A stretch of DNA of 40,592 bases from positions 1-40,592 of the forward strand of contig CAZBUP010000009.1 in assembly GCA_964495145.1 (NCBI GenBank), in the 5' to 3' direction. The position numbers and the translations under genes were made by a program. The stretch comes from UBA6120 sp964495145. GTDB taxonomy: Bacteria > Bacillota_I > Bacilli_A > RFN20 > CAG-826. Each line of letters begins with the position of its first letter. Within the stretch, counting starts at the first letter, position 1. Below, in pieces: positions 1 through 9,200 of the stretch. The notes under the pieces were generated by a model. It was not told where the DNA came from, made no database searches, and worked only from the letters and a program-made list of their open reading frames with translations.

Positions 1-1
1 T

Positions 2-223
2 TCTAATACTGTATACGAGCAGTATGTACAAAGCATTATGGATATCGAAAAAGGCTTAGTCGAATTGAGGATTAAGGCCGATGTTGCGGCCGACAAAGAG
101 AAAAAGGAACTGAAAAAGCAGATAAAGAATGCCGAGGAGTCTCTTGCTGCAATGAAAATCGCAAGGAAGAGCCTACTCAAGTTCAAGAGTTCATTTGAGG
201 AAGGGTTATCAGCAAAGCGTTGA
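2..223 (+). CDS. C-terminal part of an unidentified protein, cut by the window edge
   Basis: The reading frame is open from the first bases of the window to the TGA at 221-223. The ATG at 38 is therefore probably internal and the gene begins outside the window. The visible ~73 residues are strongly charged (runs of K, E and A) and look like one long alpha-helical or coiled-coil tail ending in a basic segment. I cannot assign a family. Tails of this kind occur on large serine recombinases and many other proteins. The neighbouring sequence carries transposase debris, so a mobile-element origin is possible but not shown. Confidence 0.5.
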   Translation, partial: SNTVYEQYVQSIMDIEKGLVELRIKADVAADKEKKELKKQIKNAEESLAAMKIARKSLLKFKSSFEEGLSAKR

Positions 224-298
224 GTGGCTTATAGAAAATAAGATTCCGATGTACAGAAAGCCGGGTTTTCTTTTTAGCAGAACTATTTTTTATTGCTT

Positions 299-379
299 TC
301 ATTGTTTTGTAAACTGATGGTCCAGATATTCATTGGGTCGACGGATATTGTAATAGTCGATATATTTCCCAATGTCTTC
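299..379 (-). pseudogene. Remnant of IS3-type transposase C-terminus
   Basis: Read on the minus strand, 376 down to 299 encodes about 25 residues containing the segment YIDYYNIRRPNEYLDHQ, ending in TGA. This resembles the [Y/F]xxYNxxRPHxxL stretch near the C-terminus of IS3/IS150-family OrfB (DDE) transposases. In the same frame a TAA lies just upstream (380-382) and no catalytic core can be followed, so it is a decayed fragment. Family assignment rests on this short motif alone. Confidence 0.5.
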
Positions 380-774
380 TTATAGGTTTCGATAGGTTTT
401 GGAATGAGATCTATTCGTCTCCTCATTTTTTAGTATCCAAAATTAGGATTCTATAATTGAATCGCATAATACAAATGCGATATGTGTGCAACAATGGAAA
501 ATAATCAAAGGATACTTGGCGAAATACCTTGACTCAGACAATGACTTTCATCGGATCGATTTTTTATCAAGCGAATATGGTGTGACCCGTCTTCTGAATA
601 AATCGATAAATTGCGCATGAGCAGGGTGGAAAGGAGCTTTGCACCCATCCGGCTGCTTTCGCTAGAAAAAGACAAGTCTATGCACTATTTAACGAAACTA
701 GAAAGGTATGCACTCGTTAACGGAATTGTATTCATTTGTATCAAAAAATGCGTTTCCTTCCATTTAAGAAGCCT

Positions 775-806
775 AGGTTTGATACTGTTCGTGTCAAACC
801 TTTTTT
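775..806 (+). terminator. Intrinsic terminator
   Basis: An 11-bp stem (775-785 with 791-801, one G-U pair) closes a 5-nt loop and is followed by a run of six T. It lies inside the open frame 611-892 and so argues against that frame being a gene. No obvious gene upstream needs it, which fits decay of the region. Confidence 0.7.
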
Positions 807-997
807 GTAGACTGAATTATGTTCTCCTATCAACGATAATGGAATGGCTCTATCGCGGATCTATTAGAAAGTTTTATAGGGCTTTCCAATGAGAACTTCG
901 TCTTGTCATCGATTACCGAACCATTCACACGATGACTCAACGAGTTTACGATAACCTAGCGATCACTTTTTGAGTGCAAGCATAACGTAAGACAAGT

Positions 998-1003
998 TAT
1001 AAT
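998..1003 (+). promoter_or_regulatory. Possible -10 box for the DUF1295 gene
   Basis: A perfect TATAAT lies 58 nt before the ATG at 1062. No -35 element at normal spacing is evident (TTGAGT at 70 nt-scale spacing of 22 is too far). A ribosome site AAAAGGAAAAG directly precedes the start codon. Confidence 0.35.
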
Positions 1004-1061
1004 AATACCTAAATTAGTCATGATTATTGGCAAACATTAAGTGAATTAAAAGGAAAAGCAG

Positions 1062-2012
1062 ATGAAAAAAAACATTGGCACAATCATTATTGTAATCGTA
1101 ACATTAGCCTTATCTTTACTCGGTTTTATTTTAGGTGGTTTCAATCTTAGCCAGCTTCAAATGGACACATTGATGATACTCGGTATTATTTGCTGTATCA
1201 GCGCCGCCTATTGTTTTATCGTTGGAGAAATCACCGGAAACAATTCGCAGATGGATAAGTTGTGGTCCATTTTACCAATCGTTTACGCATGGATCATGGT
1301 TGCAAAAAGCGGTATGAATCCCCGCTTGATCGTGATGGCCGTTCTCATTACGATATGGGGCGTTCGCTTAACGGCGAACTTCGCAAAAAAAGGAGCTTAT
1401 TCAATCAAGTTTTGGTCAGGCGAAGAAGACTATCGATGGATTGTGTTAAGGAAAGATCCAAAACTCAATAAGCGATGGAAATGGGCAATCTTTGATCTGT
1501 TTTTTATCTCTATCTATCAAAATGCGTTAGTGCTTGCGATTACTTTGCCCTTGCTCGCAGTCATGGAATCGCCGGTCGCATTTAGCATATTTGACGGCTT
1601 CATCGCCGCACTATTATGCGGATTCATCATCTTGGAGACGATCGCCGACCATCAACAAATGACATTCCAAACGAAAAAATATGAACTGCTCAAACAAGGC
1701 CATCAATTAGAAGATTTGCCCGCCCCTTATCATAAGGGATTTAACACACAGGGTTTATGGGGATATTCAAGGCATCCAAACTATTTTGCCGAACAATCGA
1801 TTTGGGTTGTTTTATATTTCTTTTGCATCAGTGCAGGTGTCGCAACTTATGGCATCTTGCATTGGACATTATTTGGTTCTATGTTTTTGATTTTATTGTT
1901 TATCGGCAGTTCCATGTTTTCAGAAGGCATTTCATCTAGAAAGTATCCAGCTTATCAAGACTATCTTAAAAAAGTATCTAAATACGTGCCAATCAAGAAG
2001 TATATTGAATAG
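1062..2012 (+). CDS. DUF1295 family integral membrane protein (steroid 5-alpha-reductase-like fold)
   Basis: The 316-residue product has several hydrophobic membrane segments beginning at residues 5-25. Its C-terminal half carries the hallmark of DUF1295/isoprenylcysteine methyltransferase-like proteins: GYSRHPNYFAEQ around residue 235, followed by membrane helices and a charged tail. In related enzymes the RHPNY element contributes to cofactor binding (NADPH or SAM). The substrate of the bacterial DUF1295 group is not known, and I do not infer one. The length is normal for the family. The start is supported by AAAAGGA eight bases upstream. It stands alone, ending in a good terminator at 2094-2125, and is probably monocistronic. 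It is the first intact gene after the decayed left end. Confidence 0.85.
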   Translation: MKKNIGTIIIVIVTLALSLLGFILGGFNLSQLQMDTLMILGIICCISAAYCFIVGEITGNNSQMDKLWSILPIVYAWIMVAKSGMNPRLIVMAVLITIWGVRLTANFAKKGAYSIKFWSGEEDYRWIVLRKDPKLNKRWKWAIFDLFFISIYQNALVLAITLPLLAVMESPVAFSIFDGFIAALLCGFIILETIADHQQMTFQTKKYELLKQGHQLEDLPAPYHKGFNTQGLWGYSRHPNYFAEQSIWVVLYFFCISAGVATYGILHWTLFGSMFLILLFIGSSMFSEGISSRKYPAYQDYLKKVSKYVPIKKYIE

Positions 2013-2093
2013 AAAATGAAATGTTGGGGATTCACTCGTCAACGAAAAGTTTTCATTTTATGATTCGAGTCGTTTCCTTCCATTAAGCACATG

Positions 2094-2125
2094 AGCGTTT
2101 TCGATAAAATGGGAACGCTTTTTCT
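2094..2125 (+). terminator. Intrinsic terminator after the DUF1295 gene
   Basis: AGCGTTTTC (2094-2102) pairs with GGGAACGCT (2111-2119) in a 9-bp stem with two G-U pairs, and a T tract follows. Position and strand fit the gene ending at 2012. Confidence 0.8.
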
Positions 2126-2303
2126 CTCCATGAGGCAGTCTATTAGTGCGTCTCGTTCATATGGGAGGTAATGCCAGTTTGTCTTTGCGTGCTCACGAGA
2201 ATGATTCGCCTACAAAAAGAAAAGACCAAGCGATGCGTCCGTCATTTCATTATTTCCAATTCAACCAGCACACTCATGTTATAAGAGAGCTTTTCTGATT
2301 TGA

Positions 2304-2309
2304 TATAAT
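2304..2309 (+). promoter_or_regulatory. -10 box close to start codon (possible leaderless gene)
   Basis: TATAAT ends 9 nt before the ATG at 2319, so transcription would begin within two or three bases of the start codon. There is no Shine-Dalgarno sequence between them. A -35 match at good spacing is not obvious. Confidence 0.5.
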
Positions 2310-2318
2310 TAAAACGCT

Positions 2319-4172
2319 ATGCATGAGTTTCGAACCCTAGAATTATCGGACAAAAAAAGTATCCATTTATTGCTGCGAGATTCTTTTTATTTTGAAGATT
2401 ACGTATCGAGCGAACTGGTTTTTGAAAACATGTTCGTATGGAATTATCATCACCAGATTGAGATTGCCTGGCTAGGAGAAGATTTGGCGATTGTCCGCAG
2501 TTTGGAAAAAGATCGTCGATGGATTTACTTTCCACCCATATGCCGAACCAGGGAAACATTCTTGAAGGGATTGGCGTATATCAAGAATCATTATCCTGAC
2601 GCCATCGTCGGCGGCCTTTCTCAAACGATGATGGAACAAGCGCATGTGGCGGACGCTTTATATCTATATGATGACTACTTTTCTGAATATATCTACCTTC
2701 CAAATGAACTGGCCGAAATGAAGGGTGGCAGATTCTCGCGAAAAAGGAATCTCATCGCGCAGTTCAAGAAAAAGTACCATTATTCATTTGAATCTTATGA
2801 TAATCAGCACGCAGATTTGGTCAATGCCTTTCTTATGCGATACAAACAAGAAGGCGGGGCCGATGATGACTTCGAAGCCATTGATTATGCGTTAAAAAAT
2901 CGCAAGAACATCAATCTATTTTGTGATGTGCTCTTGGTTGACGAATTCGTCGTTTCCTTGAGCATCGGGACCATCAGCCTCTATAATCACGCCGTCATTT
3001 TATTTGAGAAAAACGACGTCAAGTACGTCGGCAGCGGCCCGATGATCGTGCAATTGTCAGTGAATGCCCATTATTTGGGATGTCGCGCTTTATCGCGGCA
3101 AGAAGATCTTGGCATACCGCAGTTGAGAAAAGCCAAACTGTCATTTAATCCGTTGAAAAAAGATCGGAAATACGCTTGCGTCTTTGATAAGAAGACTAGG
3201 CAACTCCATCAGCTTTATCTCACCTCGTTCGACGATTCCTCGGATTATGTCGATTTCTTCTTTTTACACGATTATCATCCATCGCGGGTTTATTGCGTCG
3301 AGCGCGACGGAGCCATCCGGTCGGCCCTTCATGTCATCATGAAGAAAATGGTTTTCAATCATCAAATCTTTGAATTGCCATTCATCGTTGCCGCCGCCAC
3401 TGAAGCCGAGTATCGGCGGCGCGGTCTGATGCGCGAAGGGATGGCCAAGGCCTTTACCGCTTTAATCGAGCAAGGCCATACGATGGTGTCGCTATATCCG
3501 GCCAACCCGGACTTTTATCGCGACTATGGCTTTGTGTCCTTTACCTATGCCAAAAATATCGACGCCTATGAACAATCGTTTGAATGTGGTCTTGAAGAGA
3601 CAAGCGACGCCACGCTTTTGGAAACGATGTACAACGAATTCATCAGCCAGTACGAAGGTTACATGATCCGCACCGAAGACGACTACATGCGCTACATGAA
3701 TTCGCTTTGGCAGGATGGTTATGTCTTCGACTTGATGAAAAAAGAAGGTCAAGTCGTCGGCTATGTCGCCCATAAAGAACATGACATCGGCGAGATATTA
3801 TTGCGCGGGGATGAAAAACCCACACACAAAAACCTCGACATCAAGAAGACCTATTTGCCTGATCCAAACGGTGATCAACCGGAAAACATGATCCGCATCA
3901 TCGATGTGGTTCACCTGATAGAAAGGATGTTGATCGAAGAGGACATCTCAAGGGCAATCTCCATCAAGATTAACGATCGTTTTCTCGTCTCAAACAATAT
4001 GACGATCCACCTGACGGTTCGCCAAACCAGGATAGTAGTCGAACCTTGTGATGATTACGACCTCGAACTGACGATTGAAGCATTAACCGCGGTCCTGTTT
4101 CTCGGCCAAGGGGACCCGCGACTATCCTTCCTTTTCCCATCAAAGAGAATGGTCTGTTTTGACAAGTTCTGA
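2319..4172 (+). CDS. DUF2156 domain fused to Eis-like GNAT acetyltransferase
   Basis: The 617-residue protein has two halves. Residues 1-290 match the DUF2156 pattern (the fold of the catalytic part of phosphatidylglycerol lysyltransferases): a start like MHEFRTLELSDK, a central SRKRNL basic patch, and a closing segment on the model of QEDLGIPQLRKAKLSFNP. Residues ~300-617 resemble Eis-type N-acetyltransferases. A GNAT acetyl-CoA motif, EYRRRGLM, lies near residue 365, followed by YPANPDFYRDYGF, and the C-terminal ~100 residues could be the SCP2-like domain of that family. DUF2156 proteins and GNATs usually occur as separate ~300-residue proteins. A cytosolic acyl- or aminoacyl-transfer role is inferred and the substrate is unknown. 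No ribosome-binding site precedes the ATG (see the -10 box at 2304). No terminator was found directly downstream. Confidence 0.75.
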   Translation: MHEFRTLELSDKKSIHLLLRDSFYFEDYVSSELVFENMFVWNYHHQIEIAWLGEDLAIVRSLEKDRRWIYFPPICRTRETFLKGLAYIKNHYPDAIVGGLSQTMMEQAHVADALYLYDDYFSEYIYLPNELAEMKGGRFSRKRNLIAQFKKKYHYSFESYDNQHADLVNAFLMRYKQEGGADDDFEAIDYALKNRKNINLFCDVLLVDEFVVSLSIGTISLYNHAVILFEKNDVKYVGSGPMIVQLSVNAHYLGCRALSRQEDLGIPQLRKAKLSFNPLKKDRKYACVFDKKTRQLHQLYLTSFDDSSDYVDFFFLHDYHPSRVYCVERDGAIRSALHVIMKKMVFNHQIFELPFIVAAATEAEYRRRGLMREGMAKAFTALIEQGHTMVSLYPANPDFYRDYGFVSFTYAKNIDAYEQSFECGLEETSDATLLETMYNEFISQYEGYMIRTEDDYMRYMNSLWQDGYVFDLMKKEGQVVGYVAHKEHDIGEILLRGDEKPTHKNLDIKKTYLPDPNGDQPENMIRIIDVVHLIERMLIEEDISRAISIKINDRFLVSNNMTIHLTVRQTRIVVEPCDDYDLELTIEALTAVLFLGQGDPRLSFLFPSKRMVCFDKF

Positions 4173-4368
4173 AACGTGATTCATGTACGTATAGGCATGA
4201 TGTCATCGTTACAAGGTTTCCGACTTAAGATAAATCGACTGACTGAATGAAGCGATTGATGTCCTTCAGATCGAGACCTAAAAGCATGAGTTTACTAAAC
4301 ATCCGATTGTCAAACTATTGTATGTAAGCACTTTTATTGGCCCTTTCCAGTCAAATACAGAAAAAGGC
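4173..4368 (+). other. Intergenic stretch before the T-box promoter
   Basis: I see no gene, terminator with a T tract, or repeat in this ~195-base stretch. It separates the DUF2156-GNAT gene from the promoter of the next transcription unit. Confidence 0.5.
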
Positions 4369-4396
4369 TTGACGATACATGTCAATCACGTACAAT
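4369..4396 (+). promoter_or_regulatory. Promoter of the T-box leader
   Basis: TTGACG (4369-4374) and TACAAT (4391-4396) are separated by 16 bp. This places the transcript start near 4403, just before the T-box stem I region. Confidence 0.65.
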
Positions 4397-4404
4397 GAGG
4401 GAAA

Positions 4405-4668
4405 ATCACATATCAAAGACGTTGATGAAGAGACGCGCTTCACAAGTGGTCGTAGAGAGTTTACGACAGGTGCAAGTAAACACCACCCAAAGCGATATAC
4501 CCTTCGGAGTCAGGCGCTGAACTGATTAGTAGGCGACCTCGGCATCCTCCCGTTAACGAGGCTAGAGTTGTAAGACTCGATGAGCGATGGATAATCCATA
4601 ATCAGGGTGGTACCACGGAATCTATAGAGATTTTCGTCCCTACAAGCGCGAAGGACGGAATTTTTTTT
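4405..4668 (+). promoter_or_regulatory. T-box riboswitch leader, probable tyrosine specifier
   Basis: The leader has the ordered parts of a T-box: a GATGAAGAGA stem I base (4424-4433), AGAGAG (4454-4459), the distal-loop signature GGTGCAAG (4469-4476), a specifier-loop region GATATACCCTTCGGAG (from 4494), the conserved T-box AGGGTGGTACCACGG (4604-4618), and an intrinsic terminator (4631-4668, stem CGTCC/GGACG plus flanking pairs, then eight T). By analogy with known leaders the codon read by the tRNA anticodon is TAT (4496-4498) or TAC (4498-4500). Both are Tyr, with ATA (Ile) the less likely alternative. T-boxes read uncharged tRNA and permit read-through when that amino acid is scarce. The controlled gene starts at 4701. 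Confidence 0.9.
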
Positions 4669-4700
4669 ATTAACGTCCTTGCAAAAAGAAAGGATCAATT

Positions 4701-6143
4701 ATGTCACATTTAGCTCGTTATGTCGTTGCCCCATTCCCCCTTGAGATGCATAAAGCCCGCATCGTCCAGTCGTTAAGGTTACTGCCAATCGATGAGCGCC
4801 AAAAAGCCATGGCGGAAGCCGGAAACAATACGTTTCTATTGAAAAACCGCGATGTGTTTCTCGACATGCTGACCGATAGCGGCACCAACGCCATGAGTGA
4901 CCGGCAGCTCGCGGCGATGACGATCGCCGATGATTCATATGCCGGAAGCGAAACGTTTTTCCGTCTCGAAGAAACCTTGTGCGATGTCTTTGACATGCCG
5001 TTATTCTTGCCGGCTCACCAAGGTCGCGCTTGCGAACATATCCTCGCCAAAGTATTCGTGAAACCGGGGGACGCGACGATTACCAATTACCATTTCACCA
5101 CCACGAAAGCCCACATCATGGAAATGGGCGGTAGCGTCATCGAATGTCACCTGGATGAAGCGATCGTCCCCGCCTCGACCCATCCGTTTAAGGGCGATAT
5201 GGATCTCGCCAAACTTCAAGACGCGATCCACCATCACCACGTAGCCTTCGTGCGCATCGAACTGGGTACCAACTTAATCGGCGGGCAACCGATTTCGCTG
5301 GCGAACATCAAAGCCGTCAGTGCTATCTGCAAAACCCATGGACTTTTGCTGATCGTGGATGCCAGTCTTTTGAGCGATAACTTGTATTTCAACAAAACGC
5401 GAGAGGTGGGTTGTAAAGACATGACGATCCATGACATCAACTTGGCCATCAGCCGCTGCGCCGATATTATTTACTTTTCCGGCCGCAAACTGGGAAGCGC
5501 CCGCGGGGGTGGTTTGCTCATGCGGGACAAGACGCTGTATGACAAGATGAAAAATCTCATCCCGCTTTATGAAGGATTCTTGACTTATGGCGGAATGTCG
5601 GTGCGCGAAATGGAAGCCATGGCCGTCGGCATTCGCGAGACGCTTGATTTTGACATGATCTCGCAAGGACCGCAGTTTATTCAAGCCTTTGCCGAGAGGT
5701 TGATTGAACATCATGTTCCGGTGGTGACGCCGGCCGGCGGGTTGGGCGTCCATCTTAACGCTCGGGAATTCTTGGCCCATGTCAAGGGTGAGCATTATCC
5801 AGCCGGCGCCCTCGCCGCCGCCATCTACATCGTCTCCGGGGCCCGCGGCATGGAACGAGGCACGATATCGGAAGTGCGCAACCCTGATGGTAGCGACCAC
5901 TTGGCCAGCCTTGAATTGGTGCGATTGGCTTTGCCTCGTCGCGTCTTTTCTCTATCGCACATCATCTTTATGGTCGATCGTTTGGTTTGGTTATACGATA
6001 ATCGCCACCTTGTGGGTGGACTGACCTTCACCGAAGAGCCAACCATCATGCGCTTCTTCATGGGAAGATTGGCGCCGATGGGCGATTGGCAAGAACGGCT
6101 TGTTGCCAAGTTCAAACAAGACTTTGGGCCCGATGCCATCTAG
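4701..6143 (+). CDS. Tyrosine phenol-lyase / tryptophanase family PLP enzyme (TPL-like)
   Basis: The 480-residue product aligns along its whole length with beta-eliminating lyases of the tyrosine phenol-lyase/tryptophanase family. Family landmarks are DDSYAGSETF (Tyr80), the HQGRACE loop, FTTT at 132-135, the PLP-lysine segment SGRKLGSARGG (Lys263) and LPRRVFSLSH. Three positions that separate TPL from tryptophanase, as I recall them from C. freundii TPL (Thr124, Arg381, Phe448), are TPL-like here: FT at 132-133, MERG at 384-387 and RFF at 451-453. Two normally conserved elements differ: the DATR segment reads DASL (Leu223 in place of Arg), and the usual SxKKD motif reads SGRKL. TPL splits tyrosine to phenol, pyruvate and ammonia and is reversible. 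The actual reaction here is uncertain. A T-box leader controls it, and AAAGGAT lies before the ATG. Confidence 0.85.
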   Translation: MSHLARYVVAPFPLEMHKARIVQSLRLLPIDERQKAMAEAGNNTFLLKNRDVFLDMLTDSGTNAMSDRQLAAMTIADDSYAGSETFFRLEETLCDVFDMPLFLPAHQGRACEHILAKVFVKPGDATITNYHFTTTKAHIMEMGGSVIECHLDEAIVPASTHPFKGDMDLAKLQDAIHHHHVAFVRIELGTNLIGGQPISLANIKAVSAICKTHGLLLIVDASLLSDNLYFNKTREVGCKDMTIHDINLAISRCADIIYFSGRKLGSARGGGLLMRDKTLYDKMKNLIPLYEGFLTYGGMSVREMEAMAVGIRETLDFDMISQGPQFIQAFAERLIEHHVPVVTPAGGLGVHLNAREFLAHVKGEHYPAGALAAAIYIVSGARGMERGTISEVRNPDGSDHLASLELVRLALPRRVFSLSHIIFMVDRLVWLYDNRHLVGGLTFTEEPTIMRFFMGRLAPMGDWQERLVAKFKQDFGPDAI

Positions 6144-6173
6144 ACGGATTAATAGGAAAAAATGGCTCATCGA

Positions 6174-6200
6174 GTTTAACCCATGAAAAACATGGTAAAC
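6174..6200. repeat. Imperfect hairpin downstream of the PLP enzyme
   Basis: GTTTA..CCATG and CATGGTAAAC form a 10-bp stem with a 2-nt bulge and an AAAAA loop. There is no T tract after it, so it is either a weak terminator or a regulator site for the following gene. Confidence 0.3.
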
Positions 6201-6274
6201 GATAATGGATTTAGTATTTTCGCCTTTACTAATGTGATAATATACCTCCAATAACATCATTAGGAACTAGCTAA

Positions 6275-9200
6275 ATGACACGATTTCATCGCCAATATTC
6301 CTCAATCAGAAGTTCGGTTTGGTGGCAGCGCATCATCGCGACGATGATGTTCAGCCTATCGTTATTTTTCGTACAAAAACTCGGCGATTTTTCAATCGCC
6401 AAAGGAGTTGAAACTAGCCCGTCTTCATATGTCATTGAGATGGGAAACGATTACGGCTGGCCCGATTATTCAGGCAGCGGCTATCAGGATAAAAGCAAAA
6501 CCTATCGCTATGTGATCATGAACTTCGAAGACTATATCAAGAGTAGCAATTCTGCCCAAATGAGCGCGAGCACCGGCGCCATCTATAATAACGCCTCGAC
6601 GCCGATTACCGGCCTTCAATCCATCAAACTGACGTATACATCGGCCGCCTCGATGCGCATTTTTTATGGAGACGCCGCCGCTCCGTCAACCAATTCAAAA
6701 ACCGCTGCTTCCGGTTCGGTCATCGATTTCACCGACGTTTCGGCGCCCTATATCCGCATCAATACCGGCAACAGGTATGCGACATTATCCGCGGTTCTGG
6801 TTACCTATACATGTACCGATAATCCGGGCACGCCGACGATTCCGGTCACCTCCGTTTCCTTGTCGGGCAGCGCCTCGATTAATGTCAATGGGACGACCCA
6901 GCTGACGGCGACGATCGCTCCTAGCGACGCGACCGATCAAAACTTAACATGGACCAGCCTCAGCCCAACCATCGCCGAAGTGTCTTCTTTGGGCTTGGTG
7001 ACCGGCATCTCCGCCGGCAGCGCCGTGATTCGGGCAACTAACCCAGCCAGCGGCGTCTACGGGGAATTGACCGTTGTTGTGGCTGAAGCATCTAGCGGGA
7101 GCGGCGAAGCGACTTGGGAACGGGTCGATGGTTTGGACGATCTCGTCGCCGGTGATGAATATGCCTTCGTCTATATGACGGCTGATACGGGTTTCATCGC
7201 TTCGAATACCCTCGCCACCGGCACCAAATATTTGCCAAAGAATGACTTTGCCTCCAATGCGACGTCAGTGCCCGCCGAATCGTATTCGCCATCGAGTTAT
7301 GGGTGGGAACTGGGTGGTTCATCAAGCGCATGGACCTTCCATAACGGCAGCGGGTATCTCTATGCCACTGCCGAAAAAAACTTGGCGATTGCCACAAATC
7401 CAACCACCAAAACATGGTCTATCAGTCTGGTGACGGGAAATTACGCGATGGTGACTTTTTCTACCAGCGCCTACGGATCGATGCGCTATAACGTCGATGC
7501 CCCAAGATTTACCACTTATACAAGCACTGGCGTCGCCAGCATTTATTTGTATCGTTACGTGGACGGCGGTCCCACACCCGAAACGATGATCGTTACCGAC
7601 AACAGTGATTATCAAGTCACCGATACGTTCGATGTCGCCGATTTTTCGGTCAACGTCACTTTTAGTGACGGCACGACCCAATCCAATGTTCCTTACGATG
7701 CCACCATGAATGACGGTTTCTACTTCGGGACGGCCTACGATCCATACGACGAGCCATTCGATACCGCCGATCCTTTCGAAATCGGCGGTGATTATTCGAT
7801 TGAGATATTTTATGTCGATGCGACGGGTCATTGCAGTGACGTCGTGATCTTCTCGGTCATGGGCGGATCCCAACTGGGTGACACCTTGGTCGACCTGACG
7901 GCGATTGACGCCAACCCCACCTATCAAATCGGCCAAGTCTATGCTTCGTCGAACCAATTAATTGTCAGTGCCACTTGGCAACAGTATGGGTCAGAACTCC
8001 TGCAAGCCGGCGATGGGGTCGATGGTTATGCCCTCTCGAGCGCGACCGCCGATTTGACGACCCCATTCTCAAGCGGCGGCTCCCATGTCGTCATCGTTAG
8101 CTACCGGTCCATGACGGAAACGATTACCATCAGCGTCATGTCCGGTTATGAACGCCGCGACCCGACCTATAATTACGAAAACCTGCAAGATCGTAGCGTG
8201 TACTACGTCGACGCCATGCCTTCGACCGGCAATCCCAACATATTGGTGATTCCCACGAAGTTTACCGACACCTCGCTGACGACGACGCAGCTTGCCAATT
8301 ACAAAGACAAGATCCAAAAGGCCTATTTTGGCACTGATGATGAAACCGGTTGGAAGAGCGTCAAGACCTATTTCGAAGACAGCTCCTATGGTCAATTATC
8401 AATCGGCGGCACGGTCACCGATTGGTGGAATTCCGGTTATGCCTCAACCGCCGTCACCGATGAAACCATCACGACCACGCTCGTTAAAAATGCCATTACT
8501 TGGTACAAATCGACCCATAGCGACATCACCGACTTTGACACTAACGGCGACGGCTACATCGATGCCGTGTCGCTCATCTACGGGGCCCCCAATTATTCCA
8601 ATTCGGGTTCGAATGATAATTTATGGGCGTATTGCTACTGGGTCCAAGACCCCAGTTTGAAAAACGTCGCGAATCCCGGCCCGAACGTGTTTTTCTGGGC
8701 CAGTTACGACTTTATGGACGAAGACACCAATCCCGCCCCCATCGATACCCACACCTATATTCATGAAATGGGTCACATCATGGGGCTGGACGATTATTAC
8801 AATTATGATTCAAGTTCGGCCGATGGTTCCGCCGGCGGTTTCATCATGCAAGACTACAATGTCGGCGACCACGATCCCTACAGCAAGATGGCGCTTGGTT
8901 GGGTCGAACCCTACGTGCCAACCGCCAATGCGTCGATTACCCTGCGTCCGTTCGAAACAAGCGGCGATATGATCGTCCTTTCGCCTTCATTCACCGATTC
9001 GCCTTTTGACGAGTATTTGATCATCGATTTTTATACGGCGACGGGACTCAATTATTTTGATTCCCACAACCAATATGGAACCTATTATCCGATGGGAACG
9101 ACCAGTCAAGGGATTCGGGTGTGGCATGTCGATGGTCGCTTGTTCCAAACGAGCACGAGAACCACTTCCTACACGACCAGCACCACCTTAGCCACCAGCG

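Larger units (their letters stand above)
224..1061. other. Gene-poor, AT-rich stretch with decayed mobile-element remains
   Basis: No convincing intact gene is seen in these ~840 bases. They hold a transposase C-terminal remnant on the minus strand (299-379) and a frame around 440-610 that stays open for ~55 codons without a plausible start. A strong intrinsic terminator at 775-806 sits inside the only long open frame (611-892), which argues against that frame being a gene. A TATAAT box at 998-1003 may serve the gene starting at 1062. The stretch reads as an old insertion site. Confidence 0.5.

Noticed and set aside
611..892. 93-codon open frame on the plus strand
   Set aside because: No ribosome site, no recognisable composition, and a strong intrinsic terminator (775-806) lies inside it.
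751..2084. CGTTTCCTTCCATT occurs at 751-764 and 2071-2084, each just before a terminator
   Set aside because: Only 14 bases match. It may be chance or a small remnant, and no function is suggested.
2171..2284. 37-codon ORF preceded by GGGAGG
   Set aside because: It has a good ribosome-binding sequence but no promoter and no recognisable protein features. It could be real but cannot be supported.
5274..5900. 208-codon ORF on the minus strand within the TPL-like gene
   Set aside because: Shadow of a gene with strong NNC codon preference, which leaves long open antisense frames. The protein has no family features.
7322..7957. 211-codon ORF on the minus strand within the M6 protease gene
   Set aside because: Antisense shadow; no start signals and low-complexity composition.
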